Assembly (NCBI RefSeq): GCF_014200395.1
Contig: NZ_JACHBS010000001.1
Coordinates: 1-64,000 of the forward strand
Direction of reading: 5' to 3'
Length of the DNA stretch: 64,000 nucleotides
Source of the DNA: Microcella frigidaquae
GTDB taxonomy: Bacteria; Actinomycetota; Actinomycetes; Actinomycetales; Microbacteriaceae
The translations under genes were made by a program, and so were the position numbers. The notes beneath the pieces were generated by a model. It searched no databases. It worked only from the letters and a program-made list of their open reading frames with translations, and was not told the origin of the DNA. This document shows positions 47,178 to 55,373 of the stretch, piece after piece (position 1 is the first letter of the stretch; every line of letters starts with the position of its first letter).

Positions 47178-48563
47178 GTGGCTGCCCCCTCTCGGCTCGA
47201 CAAGGTCATCGCGCTCGCCAAGCGGCGCGGATTCGTCTTCCAGGCCGGTGAGATCTACGGCGGTTCGCGCTCGGCGTGGGACTACGGCCCCCTCGGCGTC
47301 GAGCTGAAGGAGAACATCAAGCGCCAGTGGTGGCGGTCGATGGTGACGCGTCGTGACGACGTCGTGGGGCTCGACTCGAGCGTGATCCTGCCGAAGCGCG
47401 TCTGGGAGGCCTCCGGCCACGTCGAGGTCTTCAGCGACCCGCTCGTCGAATGCCTGAGCTGCCACAAGCGCTACCGCGCCGATCACCTCGAGGAGGAGTT
47501 CGAGGAGAAGAAGGGGCGCGCACCCGAGGGCGGGCTGGCCGAGATCGCGTGCGCCAACTGCGGAACCCGCGGCCAGTGGACCGAGCCGAAGGAGTTCTCG
47601 GGCCTGCTGAAGACCTACCTCGGCCCCGTGGACGACGAGTCTGGCCTGCACTACCTGCGTCCCGAGACCGCGCAGGGCATCTTCGTGAACTTCGCCAACG
47701 TGCTGAATGCCGCGCGTATGAAGCCCCCGTTCGGCATCGGTCAGATCGGCAAGTCGTTCCGCAACGAGATCACCCCCGGCAACTTCATCTTCCGCACCCG
47801 CGAGTTCGAGCAGATGGAGATGGAGTTCTTCGTCGAGCCGGGCACCGACGAGGAGTGGCACCAGTACTGGATCGACACCCGCTTGCAGTGGTACGTCGAC
47901 CTCGGCGTGAACCCCGAGAACCTCCGGCTCTACGAGCACCCGGCCGAGAAGCTGTCGCACTACTCGAAGCGCACCGTCGACATCGAGTACCGCTTCGGCT
48001 TCTCGGGCTCGGAGTTCGGCGAGCTCGAGGGCATCGCGAACCGAACCGACTTCGACCTCTCGACCCACTCGCAGCATTCCGGCGTCGACCTCTCATACTT
48101 CGACCAGAGCAAGGAGGAGCGCTGGACCCCGTACGTCATCGAGCCGGCGGCCGGCCTCACCCGCTCGCTGATGGCCTTCCTCGTCGACGCCTACTACGAG
48201 GATGAGGCGCCCAACACGAAGGGCGGCGTGGATGTCCGCACCGTGCTGCGTCTCGACCGCCGCCTGGCCCCGGTGAAGGCGGCGGTGCTGCCGCTGTCGC
48301 GCAACGAGCAGCTCTCGCCGGTCGCGCGCGAGCTTGCCGACCGCCTGCGCCAGCACTGGAACGTCGACTTCGACGACGCGGGAGCGATCGGCCGCCGCTA
48401 CCGCCGGCAGGACGAGATCGGCACGCCGTTCTGCGTCACCGTCGACTTCGACACCCTCGACGACCAGGCCGTGACCGTGCGCGAGCGCGACACCATGGCG
48501 CAGGAGCGCATCCCGCTCTCGACGCTCGAGGGCTACCTGGCCGGGCACCTGCTCGGCGCCTAG
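47178..48563 (+). CDS. glyS: Glycyl-tRNA synthetase (single-chain class II)
   Basis: Charges tRNA-Gly. The 461-residue homodimeric-type enzyme has [20 protein letters not shown] near residue 30, a zinc site (CLSCHKRYR and CANCGTRGQ), class II motif 2 [32 protein letters not shown], and the C-terminal anticodon-binding domain ([14 protein letters not shown] [16 protein letters not shown]). GTG has AGGAG 9 nt upstream; the 17 upstream codons are rejected. Conserved recO-uppS-glyS-dgt-dnaG order. Confidence 0.96.
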   Translation: MAAPSRLDKVIALAKRRGFVFQAGEIYGGSRSAWDYGPLGVELKENIKRQWWRSMVTRRDDVVGLDSSVILPKRVWEASGHVEVFSDPLVECLSCHKRYRADHLEEEFEEKKGRAPEGGLAEIACANCGTRGQWTEPKEFSGLLKTYLGPVDDESGLHYLRPETAQGIFVNFANVLNAARMKPPFGIGQIGKSFRNEITPGNFIFRTREFEQMEMEFFVEPGTDEEWHQYWIDTRLQWYVDLGVNPENLRLYEHPAEKLSHYSKRTVDIEYRFGFSGSEFGELEGIANRTDFDLSTHSQHSGVDLSYFDQSKEERWTPYVIEPAAGLTRSLMAFLVDAYYEDEAPNTKGGVDVRTVLRLDRRLAPVKAAVLPLSRNEQLSPVARELADRLRQHWNVDFDDAGAIGRRYRRQDEIGTPFCVTVDFDTLDDQAVTVRERDTMAQERIPLSTLEGYLAGHLLGA

Positions 48564-48604
48564 CCGCGCGGCCCTCGCTGCCTCCGCCTCCTCACCTGCG
48601 CCGT

Positions 48605-48701
48605 CTCCACAATTCAGGAGTCATGGTGCCCGGAGGGTCATCCGCGGCCCCGTTTCGGCGTGTCGCGGCGCCTTCCGCGCGCCGACTCCTGAGTTGTGGA
48701 G
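48605..48701 (-). repeat. Dispersed element copy R6 (97 bp)
   Basis: Arms 48605-48620 and 48686-48701 (GAGTTG variant) enclose 65 bp; core CGGCGTGTCGC at 48656-48666 reads on the minus strand, 19 nt from the right arm. It lies between glyS and the DUF559 gene. The rest of the 241-bp gap (48564-48804) holds only a weak -10 (CATTCT) 6 nt before the DUF559 ATG. Confidence 0.9.
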
Positions 48702-48804
48702 CGGGGCTGGCCCGAGGCTCCTCCCCACGAAGCGAGCGCGGCTCCCGCGCTGTCAGCCCGTGCGCGTCGGCGCAGGGCGAGCGTGGGCCGGGCATTCTGC
48801 GCCG

Positions 48805-49809
48805 ATGGATGCTGCTGCCCTGGTCGCCCGTTGCGGCGGCGCCCTCGACCGACGCCGGCTGCACGAGCTGGGCGCCACCGATCACGACCTTCGGCGCGCC
48901 CTCCGCGCCGGAGCGCTGAACCGTCCCCGTCGCGGCTGGTACTCGACCTGGCCGGAGGACGATCCGCGCTTCCGCGCGATGCGCGTCGGTGGGCGGCTCA
49001 CCGGCATCAGCGCGGTGGCCGCTCTCGGCGGCTGGGTGCTCGGCCGCCACCCGCTGCATGTCGCGGTCGCCACCAACGCTTCCCGATTGCGCACGCAGTG
49101 GCGGCGCGATCTCAGGCGGGCGGATGCTCTCCCGGACGGCGTCGTCGTCCACTGGGTCGCCCCCGCGCACGATCGGGGTTCGTCGACGGCCATCGTTCCT
49201 CTGCTCGACGTTCTCGAGCGCGTCTGCCGCGATGAGTCCGTCGAGCAGGCGATTGCCGTGCTCGACTGGGCGCGCCACACGGGTCGGCTCGACCGGATCG
49301 GTCTGGTACAGCTCGGTGAGCGGTTGGGCGAGCTTCGCTGGCTCATGGGGGCGAGCACCGACAACGCCGACTCTCTGCCCGAGAGTCTGGCGCGAACGCG
49401 CCTCCGTGCGGCGGGGCTCGACGTGCAACCCCAGCAGGGGTTCCGCGACACCGTCGAGCGCATCGACCTCGTGATCGAGGGCACTGTCGCGCTCGAGGTC
49501 GATGGTGACGAGCATCACCGCGAGACGTTCGAGTCCGATCGCGCTCGCGATCTCGACATCACCGCCGCAGGGCTGCACGCTCTCCGCCCGAGCGCTCGGC
49601 AGGTCTACACCCGCTGGCCCCGGGTCGAGCAAGCCGTGGTGCGCGCGCTGCACGAGCGCGGCATCCTCGTCTATCTCCACAATTCAGGAGTTGCCCAGGT
49701 CGGACGCCCCGCGACACGCGCGGAGAGCCCTCCACCGGGCCTCGTGAGCGGGCCGAATCCTGAATTGTGGAGACGTGCGGAAGGAATACGGGAGGCGCCC
49801 GCACGTTGA
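48805..49809 (+). CDS. AbiEi-like HTH plus DUF559 (Vsr-like nuclease fold) protein
   Basis: A 334-residue protein. The N-terminal part (HELGATDHDLRRALRAGALN, RPRRGWYS) resembles the winged-helix domain of AbiEi-type regulators. The C-terminal DUF559 domain carries IDLVIEGTVALEVDGDEHH, with the acidic D...E.D pattern of the Vsr/PD-(D/E)xK nuclease fold near residue 225. Such proteins are common in Microbacteriaceae and their role is unknown. ATG is chosen because upstream codons run into R6. The last 44 residues (after HERGILVY) come from element R7 and flanking DNA. The gene is bracketed by element copies. Confidence 0.8.
   Translation: MDAAALVARCGGALDRRRLHELGATDHDLRRALRAGALNRPRRGWYSTWPEDDPRFRAMRVGGRLTGISAVAALGGWVLGRHPLHVAVATNASRLRTQWRRDLRRADALPDGVVVHWVAPAHDRGSSTAIVPLLDVLERVCRDESVEQAIAVLDWARHTGRLDRIGLVQLGERLGELRWLMGASTDNADSLPESLARTRLRAAGLDVQPQQGFRDTVERIDLVIEGTVALEVDGDEHHRETFESDRARDLDITAAGLHALRPSARQVYTRWPRVEQAVVRALHERGILVYLHNSGVAQVGRPATRAESPPPGLVSGPNPELWRRAEGIREAPAR
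49675..49772 (+). repeat. Dispersed element copy R7 (98 bp) in the 3' end of the DUF559 gene
   Basis: Arms 49675-49690 and 49757-49772 (first base A) enclose 66 bp; core GCGACACGC at 49711-49719, plus orientation, 20 nt from the left arm. It is read in frame by the DUF559 gene as LHNSG...NPELWRR. Confidence 0.9.
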
Positions 49810-49816
49810 CCTCAGC

Positions 49817-50491
49817 GTGAGCAACCCCATCGACGTGCAGATCTGGTCCGACGTGCAGTGCCCCTGGTGCTACATCGGCAAGCGGAAGTTCGAGGCCGCC
49901 GTCGACGAGTTCCGCCAGCGTGGCGGCGACGTCACCGTCACCTACCGCAGCTTCGAGCTCGCGCCCGACACGCCCGTCGACTTCGAGGGCACGCCGATCG
50001 ACTACCTCAGCCAGCGCAAGGGCATCAGCCCTGAGCAGGCGCAGCAAATGGTCGACCGCGTGAGCAGCATCGCCGCGAGTGTGGGGCTCGAGTACCACTA
50101 CGACCGCATCCACCAGACGAACACCGTGCTCGCGCACGAGCTGCTGCACTTCGCGAAGGCGCACGACAAGCAGGGTGAGCTCAAGGAGCGTCTGCTCCGC
50201 GCCTACTTCACCGAGGGGCGCCACATCGGCCGAGCCGACGAGTTGGCCGAGCTCGCCGCCGAGGTCGGGCTCGACCGTGAGGCTGCCGCGGCCGCGCTCG
50301 CCGAGCACACCTACCTGCCCGACGTGAAGGCCGACATGGCGCAAGCCGTCGCGTACGGCATCCAGGGCGTGCCGTTCTTCGTCATCGACGCGAAGTACGG
50401 CATCTCGGGTGCCCAGGAGTCCGCGAGCTTCCTGGCCGCCCTGCAGCAGGCCGCCGCCGAGCGCGACGCCGTCGGGGCCGACGCCTCATGA
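49817..50491 (+). CDS. FrnE-like DsbA family oxidoreductase
   Basis: A 224-residue cytosolic thioredoxin-fold protein with the CPWC active site (SDVQCPWCYIGKRKFE) near residue 12, a helical insertion, and cis-proline GVPFFVID near 183. This fits the FrnE/2-hydroxychromene isomerase-like DsbA group. The GTG start is uncertain: a GGGAGG lies 22 nt upstream and an in-frame GTG at 49775 is inside repeat R7. Its stop overlaps a 42-codon frame by 4 bp. Confidence 0.88.
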   Translation: MSNPIDVQIWSDVQCPWCYIGKRKFEAAVDEFRQRGGDVTVTYRSFELAPDTPVDFEGTPIDYLSQRKGISPEQAQQMVDRVSSIAASVGLEYHYDRIHQTNTVLAHELLHFAKAHDKQGELKERLLRAYFTEGRHIGRADELAELAAEVGLDREAAAAALAEHTYLPDVKADMAQAVAYGIQGVPFFVIDAKYGISGAQESASFLAALQQAAAERDAVGADAS

Positions 50492-50616
50492 CAACGGATG
50501 CGGCGCCCCAGCCCTTCGCCATGCTCGGCGACCCCGCCGCCGAGGCCTGCCAGGGCGACGCCTGCCTGGTCCCCGGCGCTGCCCCCGCGCCCGTTGCCTC
50601 CGCAATTCAGGAGTAG
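50488..50616 (+). CDS. 42-residue peptide coupled to the FrnE-like gene
   Basis: ATG overlaps the preceding stop (ATGA). The product is TTDAAPQPFAMLGD then PAAEACQGDACLVPG and an Ala/Pro run, with two cysteines spaced CxxxxC. Many FrnE-like proteins carry a short Cys-containing tail, so this may be a detached tail or a small partner peptide. The last residues (ASAIQE) and the stop come from the left arm of element R8. Not recognised as a known family. Confidence 0.5.
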   Translation: MTTDAAPQPFAMLGDPAAEACQGDACLVPGAAPAPVASAIQE

Positions 50617-50694
50617 CGGTCGCCGCGGGTGCTCGACACGCCGTGAGAGCGCTCCCGCAGCTCTGCCCGCTCGCTCGTCTCCTGAATTGTGGAG
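50598..50694 (+). repeat. Dispersed element copy R8 (97 bp)
   Basis: Arms 50598-50613 (CTCCGCAATTCAGGAG) and 50679-50694 enclose 65 bp; core CGACACGCCG at 50634-50643, plus orientation. The block 50636-50654 is identical, in inverse, to 20918-20936 of R1. It lies between convergent genes. Confidence 0.9.
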
Positions 50695-50721
50695 ACGAGC
50701 GGGGGTCAGGCGAGCGAGGAC

Positions 50722-51204
50722 TCAGCGCGGGGCGACCGGCTCGCTGATGTCGGCGACGACGGCGCCGAGCGCCGCGATGAGCTCGTCGGCCTGCACGAAC
50801 AGCGAGTAGCCGTGCTCGCCCGCGCCCATCGAGACGCGCCGCCCGACCATTCCGGCGTCGGCATACACGGGCCAGGCGGTCGTCGAGCCCAGGGGAGTGA
50901 TCGTTCCCCGCTCGTAGCCCGTCGCCTCGAGCGCCGCTTCCGGCGAGGGCAGCTGCAGCTTGTTCACACCGACGAGCGCCCGCAGCTTCGGCCACGCGAT
51001 CTGCCGGTCGCCGGGAATCAGCGCGAAGAGGAACGTGCCGTCGCTGCGCTTGACGACCAACGACTTCACGATGTCAGCCGGGGTGATGCCGAGCAGCGAC
51101 GCGGCCTCCTCGAGCGAGCTCGCCCGCATCCGTTCGATGAATTCGACCGTGAGCCCGCGGGCCGCCGCATCGGCCGCCACCCGCTCCCGTCCACCCTGCG
51201 TCAT
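50722..51204 (-). CDS. YbaK/EbsC-type aminoacyl-tRNA deacylase
   Basis: A 160-residue trans-editing protein of the YbaK/ProX family that hydrolyses mischarged tRNAs (Cys-tRNA-Pro or similar). It has SLEEAASLLGITPADIVKSLVV with the conserved lysine (KSLVVK), FLFALIPGDRQIAWPKL, and GYERGTITPLG. The lineage resembles general YbaK-domain proteins and the tRNA substrate is unknown. CACAAT lies 6 nt before the ATG, a likely leaderless -10. It is divergent from the Gfo/Idh gene with 31 bp between. Confidence 0.87.
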   Translation of the reverse strand: MTQGGRERVAADAAARGLTVEFIERMRASSLEEAASLLGITPADIVKSLVVKRSDGTFLFALIPGDRQIAWPKLRALVGVNKLQLPSPEAALEATGYERGTITPLGSTTAWPVYADAGMVGRRVSMGAGEHGYSLFVQADELIAALGAVVADISEPVAPR

Positions 51205-51223
51205 GCCTCCATTGTGCGCGCCC

Positions 51224-51229
51224 TAGGCT
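51224..51229 (+). promoter_or_regulatory. -10 element, leaderless Gfo/Idh promoter
   Basis: TAGGCT ends 6 nt before the ATG in the 31-bp gap shared with the divergent YbaK gene. Confidence 0.5.
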
Positions 51230-51235
51230 GAGCCC

Positions 51236-52282
51236 ATGACCAACGGCGCCCCCCTCCGCACCGGCATCATCGGCTTCGGGCTCGCGGGACGCGTGTTCCA
51301 CGCTCCGTTCCTCGCCACGAATCCGGCGTTCACGATCAGCGCGATCGCGACCGGCGACCCGGAGCGTGCCGCGCAGGCCACGGCCGCGCACCCCGACGCG
51401 GCGATCATGAGCACGGATGCCCTTCTCGCGCAGGCCGCCGACCTCGACCTTGTCGTGCTCGCGTCACCGCCGCACGTTCATCGTGAGCAGGCGGTCGCGG
51501 CGCTCGAGGCCGGGGCGGCCGTCGTGATCGACAAGCCGTTCGTGCCGACGGTAGCCGACGCGGAGGCGATCATCGCCGCGGCGGAGGCCGCGCAGCGCCC
51601 GCTGACGGTGTTCCAGAACCGTCGGTGGGACGGCGACTTCCGCACGGTGCGCACGCTCGTCGAGAGCGGCGCACTCGGCACCGTGCACCGCTTCGAGTCG
51701 ACCTTCGAGCGATTCGGGGCGCCCAAGCGCGACCAGTGGCAGGGGCAGATCAGCCCCGCGCAGGGCGGCGGCATCCTCTTCGACCTCGGCAGCCACCTCA
51801 TCGACCAGGCGCTCACGCTCTTCGGCCCCGCGACCCTCGAGGTGGCCGAGCTGCGCGCGGTGCGCGACGGCCTCGGCAGCGAGGACGACGCGTTCGTCTC
51901 GCTGCGGCACGAGAGCGGCGTGCGCAGCCACCTCACGATGAGCCGCGTCGCTGCGCAGAGCGGCCCGCGTTTCCGCGTGCTCGGTGACGCGAGCGGCTAC
52001 ACGGTCTACGGCCTCGACGGGCAGGAGCCCGACCTCAAGGTCGGCCGCTGGCCCGGCTCCGACGGGTACGGCGAGACGCCGAAGGCCCAGTGGGGCCTGC
52101 TCGGCGTCGACAACGGCGAGCAGCCGCTCGTGCCCGTGCCCACCGAGCAGGGCGCCTATCCCGACTTCTACGCGCAGGTCGCGGCGAGCATCCGCGACGG
52201 CGCCCCGGTGCCGGTGGATGCCCGCCACGCGCTCGAGACGGTCCGCATCATCGAGCAGGCCCACGCCCTGAACCCGCGCTGA
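51236..52282 (+). CDS. Gfo/Idh/MocA family oxidoreductase
   Basis: A 348-residue NAD(P)-dependent oxidoreductase. The Rossmann loop is GIIGFGLAGRVFHAPFL, the conserved EKP-type motif is VIDKPFVPTVADAE near residue 97, and the substrate domain has GILFDLGSHLIDQALTLFG with the catalytic-type histidine near 185. It may act on inositol, hexose or a modified sugar; neighbours give no hint. Confidence 0.87.
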   Translation: MTNGAPLRTGIIGFGLAGRVFHAPFLATNPAFTISAIATGDPERAAQATAAHPDAAIMSTDALLAQAADLDLVVLASPPHVHREQAVAALEAGAAVVIDKPFVPTVADAEAIIAAAEAAQRPLTVFQNRRWDGDFRTVRTLVESGALGTVHRFESTFERFGAPKRDQWQGQISPAQGGGILFDLGSHLIDQALTLFGPATLEVAELRAVRDGLGSEDDAFVSLRHESGVRSHLTMSRVAAQSGPRFRVLGDASGYTVYGLDGQEPDLKVGRWPGSDGYGETPKAQWGLLGVDNGEQPLVPVPTEQGAYPDFYAQVAASIRDGAPVPVDARHALETVRIIEQAHALNPR

Positions 52283-52300
52283 CCGAACGCGACACCGCCT

Positions 52301-52846
52301 CTAGGGGGTGGATGACGTGAGTCGGGAGACTTCGGTGGCGACGGCACTTTCATACTGAGCTCGGTCGAACACAATCGCGAATTCGCCGCTGAAGCACTCT
52401 TCGAACCACCCGCTCGGCGGCGCGGTTGTACGACCAGGCTTCCCGTACCGCCCGAAGTTGTCGGAGTCGTTGTCGATTCCGAAGCGGTCCCACGTGACTG
52501 TCGTGTCGGTCGTGCGTATTCGACAGGCCAGAACCCATCCATCGGTGTCGCTGAAGCACTGTGGACAGTAAGCGATAGCAGTGCGGCCCGGCTCGAGCAC
52601 CGTGAGAGATGGCCCGCCCGTGAGAGAGGTCAACCACGCAACTTGCTCAGGGGGCTCGAACAAGCTGGTCAAGGGGCACGCGATGTCCAGTTCTTCTCTG
52701 TGCCGCGTGGCGTGCAGGGGGGCAAGGACGTCCCGCAAGGGAACGTCATCGATCGAGGGCGAGCGGAACTCAGCCGGCTCTTCGCCCCAGTGCCGCTGCA
52801 TCGGGATGTCACAGAACCCCAGCACCGCAAGGGAGTCTGTCGCCAT
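52301..52846 (-). CDS. Hypothetical protein of low GC
   Basis: A 181-residue protein with no recognised family. It contains YCPQCFSDTDGWVLACRI (a CxxC pair plus a third Cys), several Trp/Phe, and ends SRLTSSTP. My count over 52321-52860 gives about 63% GC, clearly below the roughly 70% of its neighbours, suggesting recent acquisition. The ATG is preferred over a GTG six codons upstream, but no good ribosome site is seen for either. There is no signal peptide. It could be an immunity-like or sensor protein, but this is unsupported. Confidence 0.6.
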   Translation of the reverse strand: MATDSLAVLGFCDIPMQRHWGEEPAEFRSPSIDDVPLRDVLAPLHATRHREELDIACPLTSLFEPPEQVAWLTSLTGGPSLTVLEPGRTAIAYCPQCFSDTDGWVLACRIRTTDTTVTWDRFGIDNDSDNFGRYGKPGRTTAPPSGWFEECFSGEFAIVFDRAQYESAVATEVSRLTSSTP

Positions 52847-52925
52847 AGGGGCAGTATCTCGCACGAACCCATGCTCATCGCGGTTGTTACGCCCCTACAG
52901 CACGACCTGGGAGACTAGAAGCACC

Positions 52926-54077
52926 ATGTCGACCGCCACCCTGCCCGCACCGCTCAGCATCGGCCCGATCCCGCTGAGCGTGCCGGTCGTGCTCGCGCCG
53001 ATGGCGGGGATCACGAACACGGCGTTCCGGCGGCTGTGCCGCGAGTACGGCGCGGGGCTCTACGTGAGCGAGATGATCACGAGCCGCGCGCTCGTCGAGC
53101 GCACGCCCGAGAGCCTCCGGCTGATCCGCCACCACGAGAGCGAGACGCCGCGCAGCATCCAGCTGTACAGCGTCGACCCGGTGACGGCGGGCGAGGCGGC
53201 GCGGTTCCTCGTCGGCGAGGGGCTGACCGACCACATCGACATGAACTTCGGATGCCCGGTGCCGAAGGTCACGAAGAAGGGCGGGGGAGCCGCCCTGCCG
53301 TGGAAGCTCGAGCACTTCCGCCGCATCGTCGAGGCGACCGTGAAGGCCGCGGGCGACATCCCCGTGACGGTGAAGATGCGCAAGGGCATCGACGCCGACC
53401 ACCTCACCTACCTCGAGGCGGCTCGTGCCGCGGAGGGGGCGGGCGTCGCCGCCGTCGCCCTGCACGCGCGCACCGCTGCCGACTTCTACAGCGGAAACGC
53501 CGACTGGGACGCCATCGGCACCCTGAAGGCGACCATCAGCAGCATCCCGGTGCTCGGCAACGGCGACATCTGGTCGGCGGAGGATGCCCTGCGCATGGTC
53601 GAGCAGTCGGGCTGCGACGGAATCGTCGTCGGGCGCGGGTGCCTCGGCCGCCCGTGGCTGTTCGGCGATCTGGCGGCCGCCTTCCGGGGTGAGCAGCACA
53701 AGGCCATGCCGAGCCTCGGCGAGGTGGGCGACGCCTTCCGCCGGCACGCCGAGCTGCTGGTTGAATTCTTCGACGACGAGACGAAGGCCTGCCGCGACAT
53801 CCGCAAGCACGTCGCGTGGTACTTCAAGGGCTACCCGGTCGGGGGCGAGCTGCGCGCGAAGCTCGCGGCCGTGGAGAGCCTGCAGCAGATGGACGACCTG
53901 CTCGGCGAGCTCGACCGCGACGAGCCGTACCCGGGCGCCCCGGCCGAGGGCCAGCGCGGCCGTGCCGGCAGGCCGAAGAAGCCCGCCCTGCCCGATCGCT
54001 GGCTCGAGAGCCGCGAGCTGACCGGCGCGAGCCGCGCCGAAGTCACCGCCGCCGAGCTGCACCACTCGGGCGGGTAG
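52926..54077 (+). CDS. dusB: tRNA-dihydrouridine synthase
   Basis: FMN enzyme reducing uridines in tRNA D loops. The 383-residue product has APMAGITNTAFRRLC near residue 24, NFGCPVPKVTKKGGGAAL with the catalytic cysteine near 107, KMRKGID, LHARTAADFYSG and VVGRGCLGRPW. The last 70 residues form a basic actinobacterial extension. A long upstream open frame belongs to the antisense of the low-GC gene and is rejected. dgt follows after 3 bp. Confidence 0.95.
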   Translation: MSTATLPAPLSIGPIPLSVPVVLAPMAGITNTAFRRLCREYGAGLYVSEMITSRALVERTPESLRLIRHHESETPRSIQLYSVDPVTAGEAARFLVGEGLTDHIDMNFGCPVPKVTKKGGGAALPWKLEHFRRIVEATVKAAGDIPVTVKMRKGIDADHLTYLEAARAAEGAGVAAVALHARTAADFYSGNADWDAIGTLKATISSIPVLGNGDIWSAEDALRMVEQSGCDGIVVGRGCLGRPWLFGDLAAAFRGEQHKAMPSLGEVGDAFRRHAELLVEFFDDETKACRDIRKHVAWYFKGYPVGGELRAKLAAVESLQQMDDLLGELDRDEPYPGAPAEGQRGRAGRPKKPALPDRWLESRELTGASRAEVTAAELHHSGG

Positions 54078-54080
54078 CGC

Positions 54081-55334
54081 GTGCACGATCACCTCACGCC
54101 CGGCTACACGCCGGCCGACACCGAGCGCTGGCTGCCCGAGGAGCATTCCAGCCGCCGCAGCGACTTCGCCCGCGACCGCGGACGCCTGCTGCACTCGAGC
54201 GCCCTGCGCCGCCTCGCCGCGAAGACGCAGGTGCTGAGCCCGACCGCGGGACTCGACTTCGCGCGCAACCGCCTCACGCACTCGCTCGAGGTGGCCCAGG
54301 TGGGCCGCGAGCTCGCCGCGAGCCTCGGCCTCGACCCCGATGTCGTCGACACGGCATGCCTCGCCCACGATCTCGGCCACCCGCCGTTCGGGCACAACGG
54401 CGAGCGCGCCCTCAACGACTGGGCCCGCGACATCGGCGGCTTCGAGGGCAACGCGCAGACGCTGCGCCTGCTGACCCGCATCGAGCCGAAGGTGCTCGGC
54501 CCCGACGGCCGCAGCTACGGGCTGAATCTCACGCGCGCGAGCCTCGACGCGAGCACGAAGTACCCCTGGCCGCAGGCCCAGGGAATCCCCGACCCGAGCG
54601 GGCGCAGCAAGTTCGGCTTCTACGACGACGACGCGGCCGCCTTCGAGTGGATGCGCGCCGACGCCCCCGACCGCGTGCGCTGCATCGAGGCGCAGGTCAT
54701 GGACCTCAGCGACGACATCGCCTACAGCGTGCACGACTTCGAGGACGCGATCGTGAGCGGCTACCTCGATGTGCCCGCGCTGGGCGCCCGCGTGAACCAT
54801 GACGAGCTCGTCGACGCGATGTTCGAGTGGATCGGCGGCGAGATCAGCCACGACGAGCTCATCGCCGCGTTCGACCGCCTCGATCACCTCGATGCCTGGC
54901 TCGACAGCTGGGACGGCTCGCGGAGTGACCTCGCCCGACTGAAGAACCTCACGAGCTCGCTCATCGGCCGGTTCGCCCACGAGGCCGTGCACGCCACGAG
55001 GGCGGCGCATCCGGATGCTCCGCTCGCGCGCTTCGGCGGCCAGGTGGTCGTCCCGCGCGCGACCCAGGCCGAGATCGCCGTGCTGAAGGGCATCGTGGCC
55101 GCCAATGTCATGTCGACGAACGCGCGGCAGCCGATCTACGCCCGGCAGCGCGCGCTGCTGGTCGAGCTCGCCGACGCGCTGTGGGCCGCCGGGCCGTCCG
55201 CTCTCGACCGCGCCTTCGCGGACGACTTCGTCGCCGCGCCGAGCGACGTCGCCCGCAAGCGGGTCATCGTCGACCAGGTGGCGTCCCTCACCGACCAGGG
55301 GGCGATGAGCTGGCACGAGCGGCTCGTCGCGTGA
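54081..55334 (+). CDS. dgt: Deoxyguanosinetriphosphate triphosphohydrolase-like protein
   Basis: HD-domain dNTP triphosphohydrolase, 417 residues. Metal-binding motifs are RNRLTHSLEVAQVGREL near residue 60 and ACLAHDLGHPPFGHNGERAL (HD pair) near 93, with DLSDDIAYSVHDFED further on. It regulates dNTP pools. GTG start, in the standard dgt-dnaG order. Confidence 0.95.
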   Translation: MHDHLTPGYTPADTERWLPEEHSSRRSDFARDRGRLLHSSALRRLAAKTQVLSPTAGLDFARNRLTHSLEVAQVGRELAASLGLDPDVVDTACLAHDLGHPPFGHNGERALNDWARDIGGFEGNAQTLRLLTRIEPKVLGPDGRSYGLNLTRASLDASTKYPWPQAQGIPDPSGRSKFGFYDDDAAAFEWMRADAPDRVRCIEAQVMDLSDDIAYSVHDFEDAIVSGYLDVPALGARVNHDELVDAMFEWIGGEISHDELIAAFDRLDHLDAWLDSWDGSRSDLARLKNLTSSLIGRFAHEAVHATRAAHPDAPLARFGGQVVVPRATQAEIAVLKGIVAANVMSTNARQPIYARQRALLVELADALWAAGPSALDRAFADDFVAAPSDVARKRVIVDQVASLTDQGAMSWHERLVA

Positions 55335-55360
55335 CGGTCCGACCCTCAGCGCCCCGCGCC

Positions 55361-55366
55361 TAGAAT
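55361..55366 (+). promoter_or_regulatory. -10 element, leaderless dnaG promoter
   Basis: TAGAAT, close to consensus, ends 7 nt before the GTG of dnaG. Confidence 0.55.
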
Positions 55367-55373
55367 CGGGCCT

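Noticed and set aside
48623..48919. 98-codon frame starting just after the R6 left arm with GGAG and ATG
   Set aside because: It crosses the interior of R6 and enters the DUF559 gene in another frame; codon use is that of a shadow. The apparent ribosome site is the repeat arm.
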